NCBI RefSeq assembly: GCF_025548555.1
Contig: NZ_JAJLPA010000001.1
Coordinates: 496,001-560,000, forward strand
Length of the DNA stretch: 64,000 nt
From: Sphingomonas sp. A2-49
GTDB lineage: Bacteria > Pseudomonadota > Alphaproteobacteria > Sphingomonadales > Sphingomonadaceae
Direction: 5' to 3'
Position numbers and translations under genes: made by a program. The notes below the pieces were generated by a model. It was not told the DNA's origin and made no database searches. It was given only the letters and a program-made list of their open reading frames with translations. Shown here one piece after another: positions 35,726 to 43,556 of the stretch; position 1 is the first letter of the stretch; each line of letters begins with the position of its first letter.

Positions 35726-38254
35726 TCAGAAGCTTTTCGACAGCGTCAGGCCATAGGTGCGCGGGTCGCCGGGCTGGCCGACGATCAGCCCGGTGCTGCC
35801 CGACTGGGTCGCCAGCACCTCGTAATAATCGGTATCGAAAGCGTTGCGCAGCCAGCCGAAGACGTTCCACGCCCCTTCCCTGCGATAACCGAGGCGGAAG
35901 TTGGTCAGCGCATAGCCGTCGATGTCCGTATAGGCCGAGCGCGACGGATTGGACGAGAAGCGCGAGCGGTAACTGCCGTCGACGCCGGCGTAGAATTGCC
36001 CGTCCACCCCGAATATCCGCGCCGGCAGATTGTATTCGGCGCCGTAGGAGAAGGCCCATTTCGAGACGCCCGGCAGCGCCTGTCCGGAGATGTCGCAATA
36101 GGGCGGCGAATTGCCCGGCGTACCCGCCGCCGCCGGCGTGCCCACGATCTGGCCGTTGACCACGGGCAAGGCGGTGCCGCCGGACAGTTCGGGCGGGCAT
36201 GGCGCATTGGCGAAGCGGACGTATTTCGCGTCCGTGTAGGCGGCGTTGCCATAGATGTTGAGGCGGGCGGTCGGACGAAAGGCGGTGTCGAGTTCGAACC
36301 CGCGGGTTCGGACCTTGGGCGCATTGGCGAGATAGCCGCGCAGCACGTTGACCTGGAGGTTGTTGACCGTGGTCTGGTAATCCTCGATCTCGGTCCAGAA
36401 GGCGGCGAGGTTCACCGTCGCGCGCCGGTCGGCGAACTGCGTCTTCAGCCCCAGTTCGAAATGGTTGACCTTTTCCGGTCGCACCGTCGCGGTCGCGAGG
36501 ATCGGCGCATTGTTCGCATCGAGCGGCAGGCCCGACAGGTTGATCCCGCCCGATTTGTAGCTGCGCGCATAGGTCGCGTAATAATGCACCGTATCGCTGA
36601 CATCATAGGCGACGGTGAGGTCGCCCGACAGGTTCCAGTTGTCGAAATCGGGGCGATAGCTCTGCGGGGCGAGCACGCCGCAACGATCGCGCGCGACGCC
36701 GCTCGCCGCCTGCGCCGCCGCCGAACAGTCCAGCGTCGCGCCACTGCCCGTCGTCACCAACGAGACGTAGCTGCCTTCCTTCTTGTCGTAGTTGAGGCGC
36801 AGGCCCGGCGAGATCGACAGCCGCTCGTCGGCATGCCAGGTCAGCTTGCCGAACAGCGCCGCCGACGTATTCTTGAACCCGATCGTGTTGCGCGAGGCGA
36901 GCCCGTTCAGCACCGCCGGGTTGCAGGCGTTGGCGGTCAGCGTCGAACAGCCGTTGGCGAGGAACGGCGGATTGCCCGGATTGAGCAGGAAGCGGCTCGC
37001 CGCGGGCCCCTGCACCTGCAAGCCCTGCGTATCGATCGTCTGATAGAAATAGAAGGCGCCGGCGACATAGTCGAGCGTGCGGGTGCCGTTGGAGGCGATG
37101 CGGATTTCCTGGCTCGCCTGGCTCTGCTGCGACGGGTTGGCAGACACCGGCGTCACCGCGAGGCCGATGAAATCGCGGTCGTTCGACGGGTTCCAGTGCC
37201 AGAAGCGCCACGCCGATACCGACGTCAGCGTCGCGCCGCCGAGGTCGAGGTTGCCGACCAGCGACAACCCGCCCAGTTCCTGTTTCGCGCGCAGGTCGGT
37301 ATCGACGTCGGTCACCCGGTCGAACGCGTCGGTGGACGGCACCGCATACCCCTGCGCCGCGGCGAGCGCGGCATATTGCCGGCTCAGCGGCCGCTGCGTC
37401 GCGCCGACCCGCGCGTAATATTGCACGCAACAGTTCGGATCCTGCCGGTTATAGTCGCCATAAAGCGTCCAATCGAGCGCCTCGCTCGCCTTCCAGTAGA
37501 TCTGCGCGCGCAGCGACTGGTTGTCCTGGCTGTTCTGCCATTCGTCCTGGCGGACGTTGCGGATCGTGCCGCGTCGGGTGGTGATCGACGTCGACAGGCG
37601 GATGGCGACCTTGTCCTCGACGAGGGGTCCGGACACCGATGCCTTGCCCTGGAAGAAATCGAGATTGCCGCCGGTCAGTTCCACCCGCGCCTCGGGCGTG
37701 AAGCTCGGCTTGCGCGTCGTGACGTTGATCGCGCCGGCGGTCGTGTTCTTGCCGTACAGCGTCCCCTGCGGCCCGCGCAGCACCTCGATCCGCTCGGTAT
37801 CGGTGAAGTCGAACGTCGCGGAGGCGATGCGGCTGTAATAGATCTGGTCGACATAGATGCCGACGCCCTGTTCGATGCCGTCGTTGGTCAGCCCGAACGG
37901 CGCGCCGAGGCCGCGGATATTGGCGGCGGAATTGCGCGGATTGGTCGAATAGAATTGCAGCGAGGGTTGCAGCTGGGTCAGCCGGTTGACGTTGTACGTC
38001 CCCGTCTCGGCGAGCGCGGTGCCGCCGATCACCGACATCGCGATCGGCACGCGCTGGACCGATTCGGCACGGCGGCGCGCGGTGACCAGGATGTCGCCAC
38101 CGGCGTTGCTCGCGGCGGGTCCGGTCCGGCCGGTCGTCGCCTGGTCGTCCTGCCCCGCGGGCGCGGCCTCCTGCGGCGCGGTCGCCGGGCCCGTCGCGGG
38201 CACGGGCGGAACGGCGGCCTGGCCGGCGAGAAGAAAGGCTAGCGTCCACGACAT
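35726..38254 (-). CDS. TonB-dependent outer-membrane receptor
   Basis: An 842-residue protein. The N-terminus starts MSWTLAFLLAGQAAVPPVP (signal peptide, then an Ala/Pro/Gln-rich linker), a TonB box-like DILVTARRR near residue 64, a plug domain with SVQRVPIAMSVI and IEVLRGPQGTLYGKN, and a 22-strand barrel ending YGLTLSKSF. AGGGAG lies 6 nt before the ATG. This type in sphingomonads takes up siderophores, sugars or other large ligands; no neighbouring enzyme or regulator points to a substrate. Confidence 0.92.
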   Translation of the reverse strand: MSWTLAFLLAGQAAVPPVPATGPATAPQEAAPAGQDDQATTGRTGPAASNAGGDILVTARRRAESVQRVPIAMSVIGGTALAETGTYNVNRLTQLQPSLQFYSTNPRNSAANIRGLGAPFGLTNDGIEQGVGIYVDQIYYSRIASATFDFTDTERIEVLRGPQGTLYGKNTTAGAINVTTRKPSFTPEARVELTGGNLDFFQGKASVSGPLVEDKVAIRLSTSITTRRGTIRNVRQDEWQNSQDNQSLRAQIYWKASEALDWTLYGDYNRQDPNCCVQYYARVGATQRPLSRQYAALAAAQGYAVPSTDAFDRVTDVDTDLRAKQELGGLSLVGNLDLGGATLTSVSAWRFWHWNPSNDRDFIGLAVTPVSANPSQQSQASQEIRIASNGTRTLDYVAGAFYFYQTIDTQGLQVQGPAASRFLLNPGNPPFLANGCSTLTANACNPAVLNGLASRNTIGFKNTSAALFGKLTWHADERLSISPGLRLNYDKKEGSYVSLVTTGSGATLDCSAAAQAASGVARDRCGVLAPQSYRPDFDNWNLSGDLTVAYDVSDTVHYYATYARSYKSGGINLSGLPLDANNAPILATATVRPEKVNHFELGLKTQFADRRATVNLAAFWTEIEDYQTTVNNLQVNVLRGYLANAPKVRTRGFELDTAFRPTARLNIYGNAAYTDAKYVRFANAPCPPELSGGTALPVVNGQIVGTPAAAGTPGNSPPYCDISGQALPGVSKWAFSYGAEYNLPARIFGVDGQFYAGVDGSYRSRFSSNPSRSAYTDIDGYALTNFRLGYRREGAWNVFGWLRNAFDTDYYEVLATQSGSTGLIVGQPGDPRTYGLTLSKSF

Positions 38255-38386
38255 GATGAGCTCCCTGTGGTCTTTTGCCGGCAAACTCTACTGTCGCAGT
38301 GGATATTCAAAGATGGAGAAGCTTGGGGCGCGCAAAGCCGCGCTTCGGAGCCGGGATCGGACCGACATTTTTCCCGAGGACACCGT

Positions 38387-38414
38387 CTTGAACCCGTTCG
38401 GGCGCGAACCAGAT
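38387..38414 (+). promoter_or_regulatory. Possible heat-shock (sigma-32-like) promoter of hsp20
   Basis: CTTGAA at 38387-38392 matches the sigma-32 -35 box. CCAGAT 16 nt later is only a weak -10. The spacer contains the palindrome GTTCGGGCGCGAAC. Low certainty. Confidence 0.25.
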
Positions 38415-38483
38415 TGGCGTCGCACGGTGCCGATGACGGGCCGTGCACCGGCATCGCACCCCGCGTGGATGCCGTCGTTCAAC

Positions 38484-38506
38484 TCGCTTCTATCGGAGGA
38501 TTTGAC
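38484..38506 (+). promoter_or_regulatory. ROSE-like RNA thermometer at the hsp20 ribosome site
   Basis: TCGCT at 38484-38488 fits the ROSE signature U-Y-G-C-U and can pair with AGGA at 38497-38500, part of the Shine-Dalgarno GGAGGA, leaving the G unpaired, as in ROSE elements. This would hide the ribosome site at low temperature. Sequence signature seen; thermometer function inferred from known control of small heat-shock genes in alphaproteobacteria. Confidence 0.55.
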
Positions 38507-38974
38507 ATGCGACTCGACCTTACCCCCTATCGCCGCTCGACCATCGGTTTCGACCGCCTGTTCGACATGCTGGAAAGCAACGCCCGGGCGCCGACGGCGG
38601 AAAACTATCCCCCCTTCAATCTCGAGCGGCTTGCCGAGGACCGCTATCGCATCACGCTGGCCGTTGCCGGCTTCGCGCGCGACGAGATCGAGATCACCGC
38701 ACAGCAGAACCTGCTGCTGGTCGCGGGAAAGAAGGACGACCGCGCCGCCGGCGCGAGCTTCCTGCACGTCGGCATCGCGAACCGCAGCTTCGAGCGGCGC
38801 TTCGAACTCGCCGATTTCGTCTTCGTCGAGGATGCGCGCCTCAACGACGGCCTGCTGGTGATCGACCTGGTCCGCGAGGTGCCCGAGGCGATGAAGCCCA
38901 AGAGCATCGCGATCAAGACCGGCGCCCCGCTCGCCGCGGTCGAACCCAAGACCGACGTGGCCGAAGCCGCCTAA
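38507..38974 (+). CDS. Small heat-shock protein, Hsp20/IbpA type
   Basis: A 155-residue ATP-independent chaperone that binds unfolding proteins. It starts MRLDLTPYRRSTIGFDRLFD, as in class A bacterial Hsp20s, followed by NYPPFNLERLAEDRYRITLA and the alpha-crystallin domain with LLLVAGKKD, and closes with an FELADFV strand and a tail. GGAGGA sits 6 nt before the ATG at 38507. A ROSE-like hairpin covers this ribosome site. It is followed by a strong terminator. Confidence 0.94.
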   Translation: MRLDLTPYRRSTIGFDRLFDMLESNARAPTAENYPPFNLERLAEDRYRITLAVAGFARDEIEITAQQNLLLVAGKKDDRAAGASFLHVGIANRSFERRFELADFVFVEDARLNDGLLVIDLVREVPEAMKPKSIAIKTGAPLAAVEPKTDVAEAA

Positions 38975-38984
38975 GACACCGATG

Positions 38985-39014
38985 GGGCGCCCGGCATCCG
39001 GCCGGGCGCCCTTC
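38985..39014. terminator. Terminator between convergent hsp20 and the DUF6883-like gene
   Basis: GGGCGCCCGGC and GCCGGGCGCCC form a perfect 11-bp stem with a five-base loop, followed by TTCT on the plus strand. It may serve hsp20, with the opposite gene ending 3 nt away. Confidence 0.65.
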
Positions 39015-39017
39015 TGC

Positions 39018-39353
39018 TCAGACCTTCGCGGGAGAGGCCGAGATGAGCCGTACGCTCGTCTCGCCGGCAGCCTGAAGCCAGATCGTAATGATGCACGGTT
39101 GGCGCCCATCGGGCGCGATCAGAGTGCAGCGCACCTCGTGCTTGATGCCGAAATCGTTGGTACGGATGCCAACGACCGGGCGGGTGGCGCCGTGCTGATC
39201 GATCGCCGCCGCCAGACCGACCGCATCCGTCAGGGTGAAACCGAAACTCCGGAAGAATGCCGCCTTGGCTCTTCCGGTGGGGTGCGAGTCACTGAGCAGG
39301 TAATCCCGGATCTTCGCCATCTCGACGATGCGCGGTCCCGGCAGGTCCGTCAT
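39018..39353 (-). CDS. DUF6883-like protein (partner of a DUF4926-like gene)
   Basis: A 111-residue soluble protein. It shows KIRDYLLSDSHPTGRAKAAF, then FFRSFGF, a helical middle, KHEVRCTLIAPDGR and IITIWLQAAGETSVRLISA. These blocks match what I recall of DUF6883 (YLLxxxHPxGxxKAxFFxxxGF and PDGRxxxxxTxW). The ATG at 39353 overlaps the upstream gene by 4 nt (ATGA). Such pairs have been seen repeatedly in bacterial genomes, but the function is unknown; toxin-antitoxin or immunity is only a guess. Confidence 0.65.
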   Translation of the reverse strand: MTDLPGPRIVEMAKIRDYLLSDSHPTGRAKAAFFRSFGFTLTDAVGLAAAIDQHGATRPVVGIRTNDFGIKHEVRCTLIAPDGRQPCIITIWLQAAGETSVRLISASPAKV

Positions 39354-39583
39354 TCGGCCGGCGATACGTCTTCGGCATGCAGCGTGATAACCTGCGCGAC
39401 TGGATCGGTGAATTCCACCTCGTAACTGTTGCCGTCGGCATGCCGGTACACGATCGTACCGATCGCATTCGGCAACAGGATGCCAGCGTCGGTGCCGACC
39501 AGCGACCGAAGTCGAACGACGGCGTGGTCGTCCGGCACCGGCCGTGCCATGGCATTGGGTAGGGGTGTCGCCATAACGGACAT
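39350..39583 (-). CDS. DUF4926-like small protein
   Basis: A 77-residue protein with VVRLRSLVGTDAGILLPNAI followed by GTIVYRHADGNSYEVEFTDP and VITLHAEDVSP. This is the beta-barrel-like pattern of DUF4926 (vxLxxxVGtxGxxVxxxGxxYEVEFxD). It is upstream of and overlaps the DUF6883-like gene. No ribosome site is clear before the ATG at 39583; other ATGs at 39574 and 39550 are possible. Confidence 0.65.
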   Translation of the reverse strand: MSVMATPLPNAMARPVPDDHAVVRLRSLVGTDAGILLPNAIGTIVYRHADGNSYEVEFTDPVAQVITLHAEDVSPAE

Positions 39584-39648
39584 GATAGCGCGCGACCGAC
39601 GCGCCGCACAAGACCCGCCAGCCGCTAGCAGCGCAACCGCCGATGACG

Positions 39649-41283
39649 TCAGACCAGCCGGCTCTTCGTCAACGCCGCCTGGATGAAGCTCGCGAACAGC
39701 GGATGCGGGTCGAACGGCTTGCTCTTGAGCTCGGGATGGAACTGGACGCCGACGAACCAGGGGTGGTCAGGCCGCTCGACGATCTCGGGCAGCGTGCCGT
39801 CGGGCGACATGCCGCTGAAGACCAGCCCGCCCTTTTCCAGCGCGTCCTTGTAGCCGGTATTGACCTCGTAGCGGTGACGATGGCGCTCGTGGATCGTCGT
39901 GCCGCCGTAGATCGAGGCGACGACGCTGTTGCCGTCGAGCGCCGCCTCATAGGCGCCGAGCCGCATCGTGCCGCCCAGGTCACCCTGCTCCTCGCGCTTC
40001 TCGAGGCCGTCGCGCCCCATCCATTCGGTGATGAGGCCGACGACCGGTTCGTCGGTCGGGCCGAATTCGGTCGACGACGCCTGCGCGATGCCGGCGGTGT
40101 CGCGCGCGCCCTCGACGCACGCCATCTGCATGCCAAAGCAAATGCCGAAATAGGGGATCTCGCGCTCGCGCGCGAACCTGACCGCCTTGATCTTGCCCTC
40201 CGCGCCGCGTTCGCCGAACGCGCCGGGAACGAGGATCGCGTCGCACGGTTCCAGCTGGCTGACGATCTCGCCGCCGTCGTTCTCGAAAATCTCGGCATCG
40301 ATCCAGCGGACGTTGACCTTGACCCGGTTGGCGATGCCGCCATGCACCAGCGCCTCGTTCAGCGACTTGTACGCGTCCTGCAGGCCGACATATTTGCCGA
40401 CGACGCCGACCGTCACCTCGCCCTCCGGGTTGGTCAGACGGTCCATGATGTCGGTCCAGCGCGACAGGTCGGGCGCGGACGACGGCGTGATGCCGAACGC
40501 GCGCAGCACTTCCGAATCGAGGCCCTCGCCGTGATATTGCAGCGGCACGGCATAGATGCTCTTGGCGTCGAGCGCCGGGATCACCGCGGTTTCGGGGACG
40601 TTGCAGAACAGCGCGATCTTGGCGCGATCCGACGGCGGCAGCGGATGTTCACAGCGGCACACCAGCACGTCGGGCTGCACGCCCAGCGCGGCGAGTTCGC
40701 GCACCGAATGCTGCGTCGGCTTGGTCTTCAGCTCGCCCGCGGCGGCGATATAGGGGACCAGCGTCACGTGGATGCTGATCGCGTTGCCGCGGCCGACCTC
40801 GTTCTTCAGTTGGCGGATCGCCTCGATGAACGGCAGCGATTCGATGTCGCCGACGGTGCCGCCGATCTCGCACAGCACGAAGTCGAGATCGTCCGTCTCG
40901 GCGCGCGCGAACGCCTTGATCGCGTCGGTGACGTGCGGGATCACCTGCACCGTCGCGCCGAGATAGTCGCCGCGCCGTTCGCGCTCGATGATCGTCTTGT
41001 AGATCCGGCCCGACGTCACGTTGTCCGACTGGCGACTCGCCACCCCGGTGAAGCGTTCGTAATGGCCGAGGTCGAGGTCCGTCTCCGCGCCGTCGTCGGT
41101 CACATAGACCTCGCCGTGCTGATACGGGCTCATGGTGCCGGGATCGACGTTCAGATAGGGATCGAACTTGCGGATGCGGACGCGATAGCCGCGCGCCTGC
41201 AACAGGGCCGCGAGGGAGGCCGCCATGAGGCCCTTGCCGAGCGACGAGACCACGCCGCCGGTGATGAAGATGTACCGCGCCAT
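39649..41283 (-). CDS. pyrG: CTP synthase
   Basis: A 544-residue enzyme that aminates UTP to CTP using glutamine. The N-terminal synthetase begins [20 protein letters not shown] with the P-loop, then [19 protein letters not shown]. The C-terminal glutaminase has the nucleophile Cys in [13 protein letters not shown] (about residue 380) and FHPELKSKP near the end. It is downstream of secG with a hairpin between. Confidence 0.97.
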   Translation of the reverse strand: MARYIFITGGVVSSLGKGLMAASLAALLQARGYRVRIRKFDPYLNVDPGTMSPYQHGEVYVTDDGAETDLDLGHYERFTGVASRQSDNVTSGRIYKTIIERERRGDYLGATVQVIPHVTDAIKAFARAETDDLDFVLCEIGGTVGDIESLPFIEAIRQLKNEVGRGNAISIHVTLVPYIAAAGELKTKPTQHSVRELAALGVQPDVLVCRCEHPLPPSDRAKIALFCNVPETAVIPALDAKSIYAVPLQYHGEGLDSEVLRAFGITPSSAPDLSRWTDIMDRLTNPEGEVTVGVVGKYVGLQDAYKSLNEALVHGGIANRVKVNVRWIDAEIFENDGGEIVSQLEPCDAILVPGAFGERGAEGKIKAVRFAREREIPYFGICFGMQMACVEGARDTAGIAQASSTEFGPTDEPVVGLITEWMGRDGLEKREEQGDLGGTMRLGAYEAALDGNSVVASIYGGTTIHERHRHRYEVNTGYKDALEKGGLVFSGMSPDGTLPEIVERPDHPWFVGVQFHPELKSKPFDPHPLFASFIQAALTKSRLV

Positions 41284-41324
41284 GGGAGAAATCGCCTAGC
41301 GTGTTAAGGGGTCGAACGACAAGA

Positions 41325-41348
41325 GCGCGCGGGGGCCACCCGCGCGCG
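41325..41348 (-). terminator. Hairpin between secG and pyrG
   Basis: GCGCGCGGG and CCCGCGCGC pair with a short loop; on the minus strand CTCTTGTCG follows. It starts 25 nt after the secG stop, so it may limit readthrough into pyrG. Confidence 0.5.
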
Positions 41349-41372
41349 ATTTACGATAAACGGTGTAGCGGC

Positions 41373-41717
41373 TTAGCGCTGAAGCGGGACCGAGCCGTTG
41401 TCGGCGGGCGCGTTCGGCACCGCATCCTGCGCCGGCGCGAGCGGCGCCGCGGCCGGGGGCGTGCGGGCGAGCGAGGTGTCGATCGTCTGCGACTGACGGT
41501 GCGCCGCGATGAACGCGAGGGCGATCGACATGCAGACGAACACCGTCGCCAGGACCGACGTCGCCCGCGTCAGGAAGTCCGCCGCGCCGCGCGCCGACAT
41601 CAGGCCCGACGGGCTGCCGCCCATGCCGAGGCCACCACCCTCCGACTTCTGCATCAGGATCACCGTCACGAGCGCCGCGGCGATGATGGCATGAACGACG
41701 AGGAGGAAGGTGAACAT
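41373..41717 (-). CDS. secG: Preprotein translocase subunit SecG
   Basis: A 114-residue membrane protein. It starts MFTFLLVVHAIIAAALVTVI (span 1), then the conserved loop LMQKSEGGGLGMGGSPSGLM, RGAADFLTRAT and span 2 (SVLATVFVCMSIALAFI), with a Pro/Ala tail. It is a subunit of the SecYEG channel. It heads the secG-pyrG pair; the start at 41717 is the standard one. Confidence 0.94.
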   Translation of the reverse strand: MFTFLLVVHAIIAAALVTVILMQKSEGGGLGMGGSPSGLMSARGAADFLTRATSVLATVFVCMSIALAFIAAHRQSQTIDTSLARTPPAAAPLAPAQDAVPNAPADNGSVPLQR

Positions 41718-41832
41718 CGATGGCCTTGGGTTTCGGATGAAGGCGCGCACATAGGCGAGCGGGGTCCGGCGATCAACCGTCCGCGGTCCGACGCGGCGTT
41801 CAGGGTGCAGCGCAGCGGAATCGGACCGTTTA

Positions 41833-41842
41833 TGAATATTCA
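41833..41842. promoter_or_regulatory. Perfect 10-bp palindrome upstream of the MarR-family gene
   Basis: TGAATATTCA is a perfect palindrome in an AT-rich island between divergent secG and the MarR gene, 77 nt before the latter's start. It could be an autoregulatory operator. Confidence 0.3.
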
Positions 41843-41918
41843 CGAAACTCGCGTCGCGCGGGGGCGTTATGACCGCGAAACAAAGCCCCGAAATCGGTGC
41901 AGAAACGGAAATTTGATC

Positions 41919-42272
41919 GTGGGTACAGCCGCGCAATCGCTTGCTACCTGGATGAGCGCCCTCGTCGACTATGTGCGGTCGGGGGAGCCCGACCTGACCA
42001 ATCGTCAGATGGCGCTGCTCCTCCTCGTCTACCTCAATCCCGGCCCCCATACGGTGCGCGGGCTGGCGCGGGCGCTCAACGTGTCGAAGCCCGTCGTCAC
42101 GCGCGCCTTGAACAGGCTGGGTGCGCTCGGCTATCTGCGCCGGCAACGCGACGACAGCGACAAGCGCAACATCTTCGTCGCGCGTACTTCCGAAGGGGCA
42201 GAGTTTCTTGAAGAGTTCGGGCAATTCCTCGGCGAAGGCGACGCTGGACAGCGCCAGCCAGCCCTCGCGTAG
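41919..42272 (+). CDS. MarR-family transcription regulator
   Basis: A 117-residue winged-helix protein. The N-terminal helix is ATWMSALVDYVRSG; helix-turn-helix LARALNVSKPVVTRALNRL (about 51-69); wing GYLRRQRDDSDKRNIFV. I start it at GTG 41919 (MGTAAQSLATWM); a TTG at 41913 or ATG at 41952 are other options. MarR proteins usually repress a neighbour on sensing a ligand; the next genes are SH3 and argC. A palindrome lies upstream. Confidence 0.85.
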   Translation: MGTAAQSLATWMSALVDYVRSGEPDLTNRQMALLLLVYLNPGPHTVRGLARALNVSKPVVTRALNRLGALGYLRRQRDDSDKRNIFVARTSEGAEFLEEFGQFLGEGDAGQRQPALA

Positions 42273-42615
42273 GGCGTTCGCGCTCACCGGCCCCTCGATC
42301 ACGCTCGACCCGCGGATGGACGCCGTGCGCGGCGATCTCGCCGACGTGCGCCTCGCCGATCGCGTCTTCGCGCCGCATTATGCGGCGCCGATGCCCGCGG
42401 TAGCGATCAGGGCGGTGTCCGTCTTCGCCGATCGCAACCTGGCCGATCCGATCGCGGACCTTGCCGAGGGTGCATCGTTCGATGTGCTGGAGCTGGCGGG
42501 CAACCATGCCTGGGGCATGGTGACGGGATCGGGTCCGGTCGGCTATGTCGACCGCACCGCGCTCGACAAGGCGGCACCGCTGCCCGACGCGCCACCAGCG
42601 GCGGACGCGGCATGA
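42208..42615 (+). CDS. SH3-domain protein, like the N-terminal part of NlpC/P60 peptidases
   Basis: About 135 residues. The core GDLADVRLADRVFAPHYAAP resembles the N-terminal part of sphingomonad NlpC/P60 peptidases, followed by an SH3 fold (VFADRNLADPIADLAEGASF, AWGMVTGSGPVGYVDRTAL). The peptidase domain is missing: the gene ends and argC begins with a 4-nt overlap. The start is uncertain. A TTG at 42208 lies within marR; an ATG at 42316 would give a 99-residue protein. I see no signal peptide. Confidence 0.6.
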   Translation: MKSSGNSSAKATLDSASQPSRRAFALTGPSITLDPRMDAVRGDLADVRLADRVFAPHYAAPMPAVAIRAVSVFADRNLADPIADLAEGASFDVLELAGNHAWGMVTGSGPVGYVDRTALDKAAPLPDAPPAADAA

Positions 42616-43541
42616 GCGTCTTGGTCTTCATCGACGGCGCCGTCGGCACCACCGGTATCGACATCCGGGAGCGGCTGGGCGGACGCGGCGACATCGCGCT
42701 GATCGCGCTCGACGAGGCACGCCGCAAGGATCCGGCGGCACGCGCCGAGGCGCTCAACGACGCCGACATCGCGATCCTCTGCCTTCCCGACGACGCCGCG
42801 CGCGAGGCGGCGGCGCTGGTCGCCGGCGGCACGACGCGGATCATCGACGCCTCGTCCGCGCACCGCGTCGCCGCGGGCTGGACCTACGGTTTTCCCGAAC
42901 TCGGCGCGGGCCAGGCGGAGCGGATCGCCACCGCCCGGCTGGTGTCGAACCCCGGCTGCTATCCCACCGCCTTCCTCGCGCTCGTCGCGCCGCTCGTCCG
43001 CGCCGGGCTGGTGCCGGCGGACTGGCCGCTGACGTACAATGCCACCTCGGGCTATTCGGGCGGCGGCAAGGCGATGATCGCCGAATTCGAGGGAGGCGGC
43101 ACCGACACGGCGTTTCGCGCCTACGCGCTCGGGCTTGCCCACAAGCATTTGCCGGAGATGCAGGCGCATGCGGGGCTCGCGCATCCGCCCGTCTTCGCGC
43201 CCGCGGTCGCGCGGCTCAATCGGGGCATGCTCGGCGAGGTGCCGCTGGCCCTCCGGCAGCTGCCGGGCCGGCCGGAGATCGCGCGGATCGAGGACACGCT
43301 CGCCGCCGCTTATGCCGACAGCGCGCTCGTCTCGGTCGCGCCCGGCGATGCCGCCACGATCGCGATCGAGGAGAATGCCGGCACCGACCGCATGACGCTG
43401 CGCGTGTGCGGCAATGCCGACAGCGGTCACGTCCGGCTGGTCGCGACGCTCGACAACCTCGGCAAGGGTGCCGGCGGCGCCGCCGTGCAGAATCTCAACA
43501 TCATGGCCGGGCTCGATCCGCTCGCCGGCCTCGTCCTCTAA
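42612..43541 (+). CDS. argC: N-acetyl-gamma-glutamyl-phosphate reductase, type 2
   Basis: A 309-residue NADPH-dependent reductase in arginine biosynthesis. It has the dinucleotide site VFIDGAVGTTGIDIRERL, the active-site Cys in LVSNPGCYPTAFLAL (about residue 117), and TSGYSGGGKAMIAEF. It is the short type 2 form. It overlaps the SH3 gene by 4 nt (ATGA) and is 15 nt before zwf. Confidence 0.94.
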   Translation: MSVLVFIDGAVGTTGIDIRERLGGRGDIALIALDEARRKDPAARAEALNDADIAILCLPDDAAREAAALVAGGTTRIIDASSAHRVAAGWTYGFPELGAGQAERIATARLVSNPGCYPTAFLALVAPLVRAGLVPADWPLTYNATSGYSGGGKAMIAEFEGGGTDTAFRAYALGLAHKHLPEMQAHAGLAHPPVFAPAVARLNRGMLGEVPLALRQLPGRPEIARIEDTLAAAYADSALVSVAPGDAATIAIEENAGTDRMTLRVCGNADSGHVRLVATLDNLGKGAGGAAVQNLNIMAGLDPLAGLVL

Positions 43542-43556
43542 GATCGAAGGATCGTC

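Noticed and set aside
35439-35756. Plus-strand open frame of 105 residues in the lolC-receptor gap
   Set aside because: No ribosome site, low-complexity Arg/Ala composition and an end within the receptor gene; kept only as a gap remark.
35711-38242. 843-residue open frame antisense to the TonB-dependent receptor
   Set aside because: Shadow frame; no conserved blocks.
38393-38408. GTTCGGGCGCGAAC as a LexA box
   Set aside because: It is an inverted repeat, not the GTTC-N7-GTTC direct repeat.
39643-41307. 554-residue open frame antisense to pyrG
   Set aside because: Shadow frame; the minus strand encodes a standard CTP synthase.
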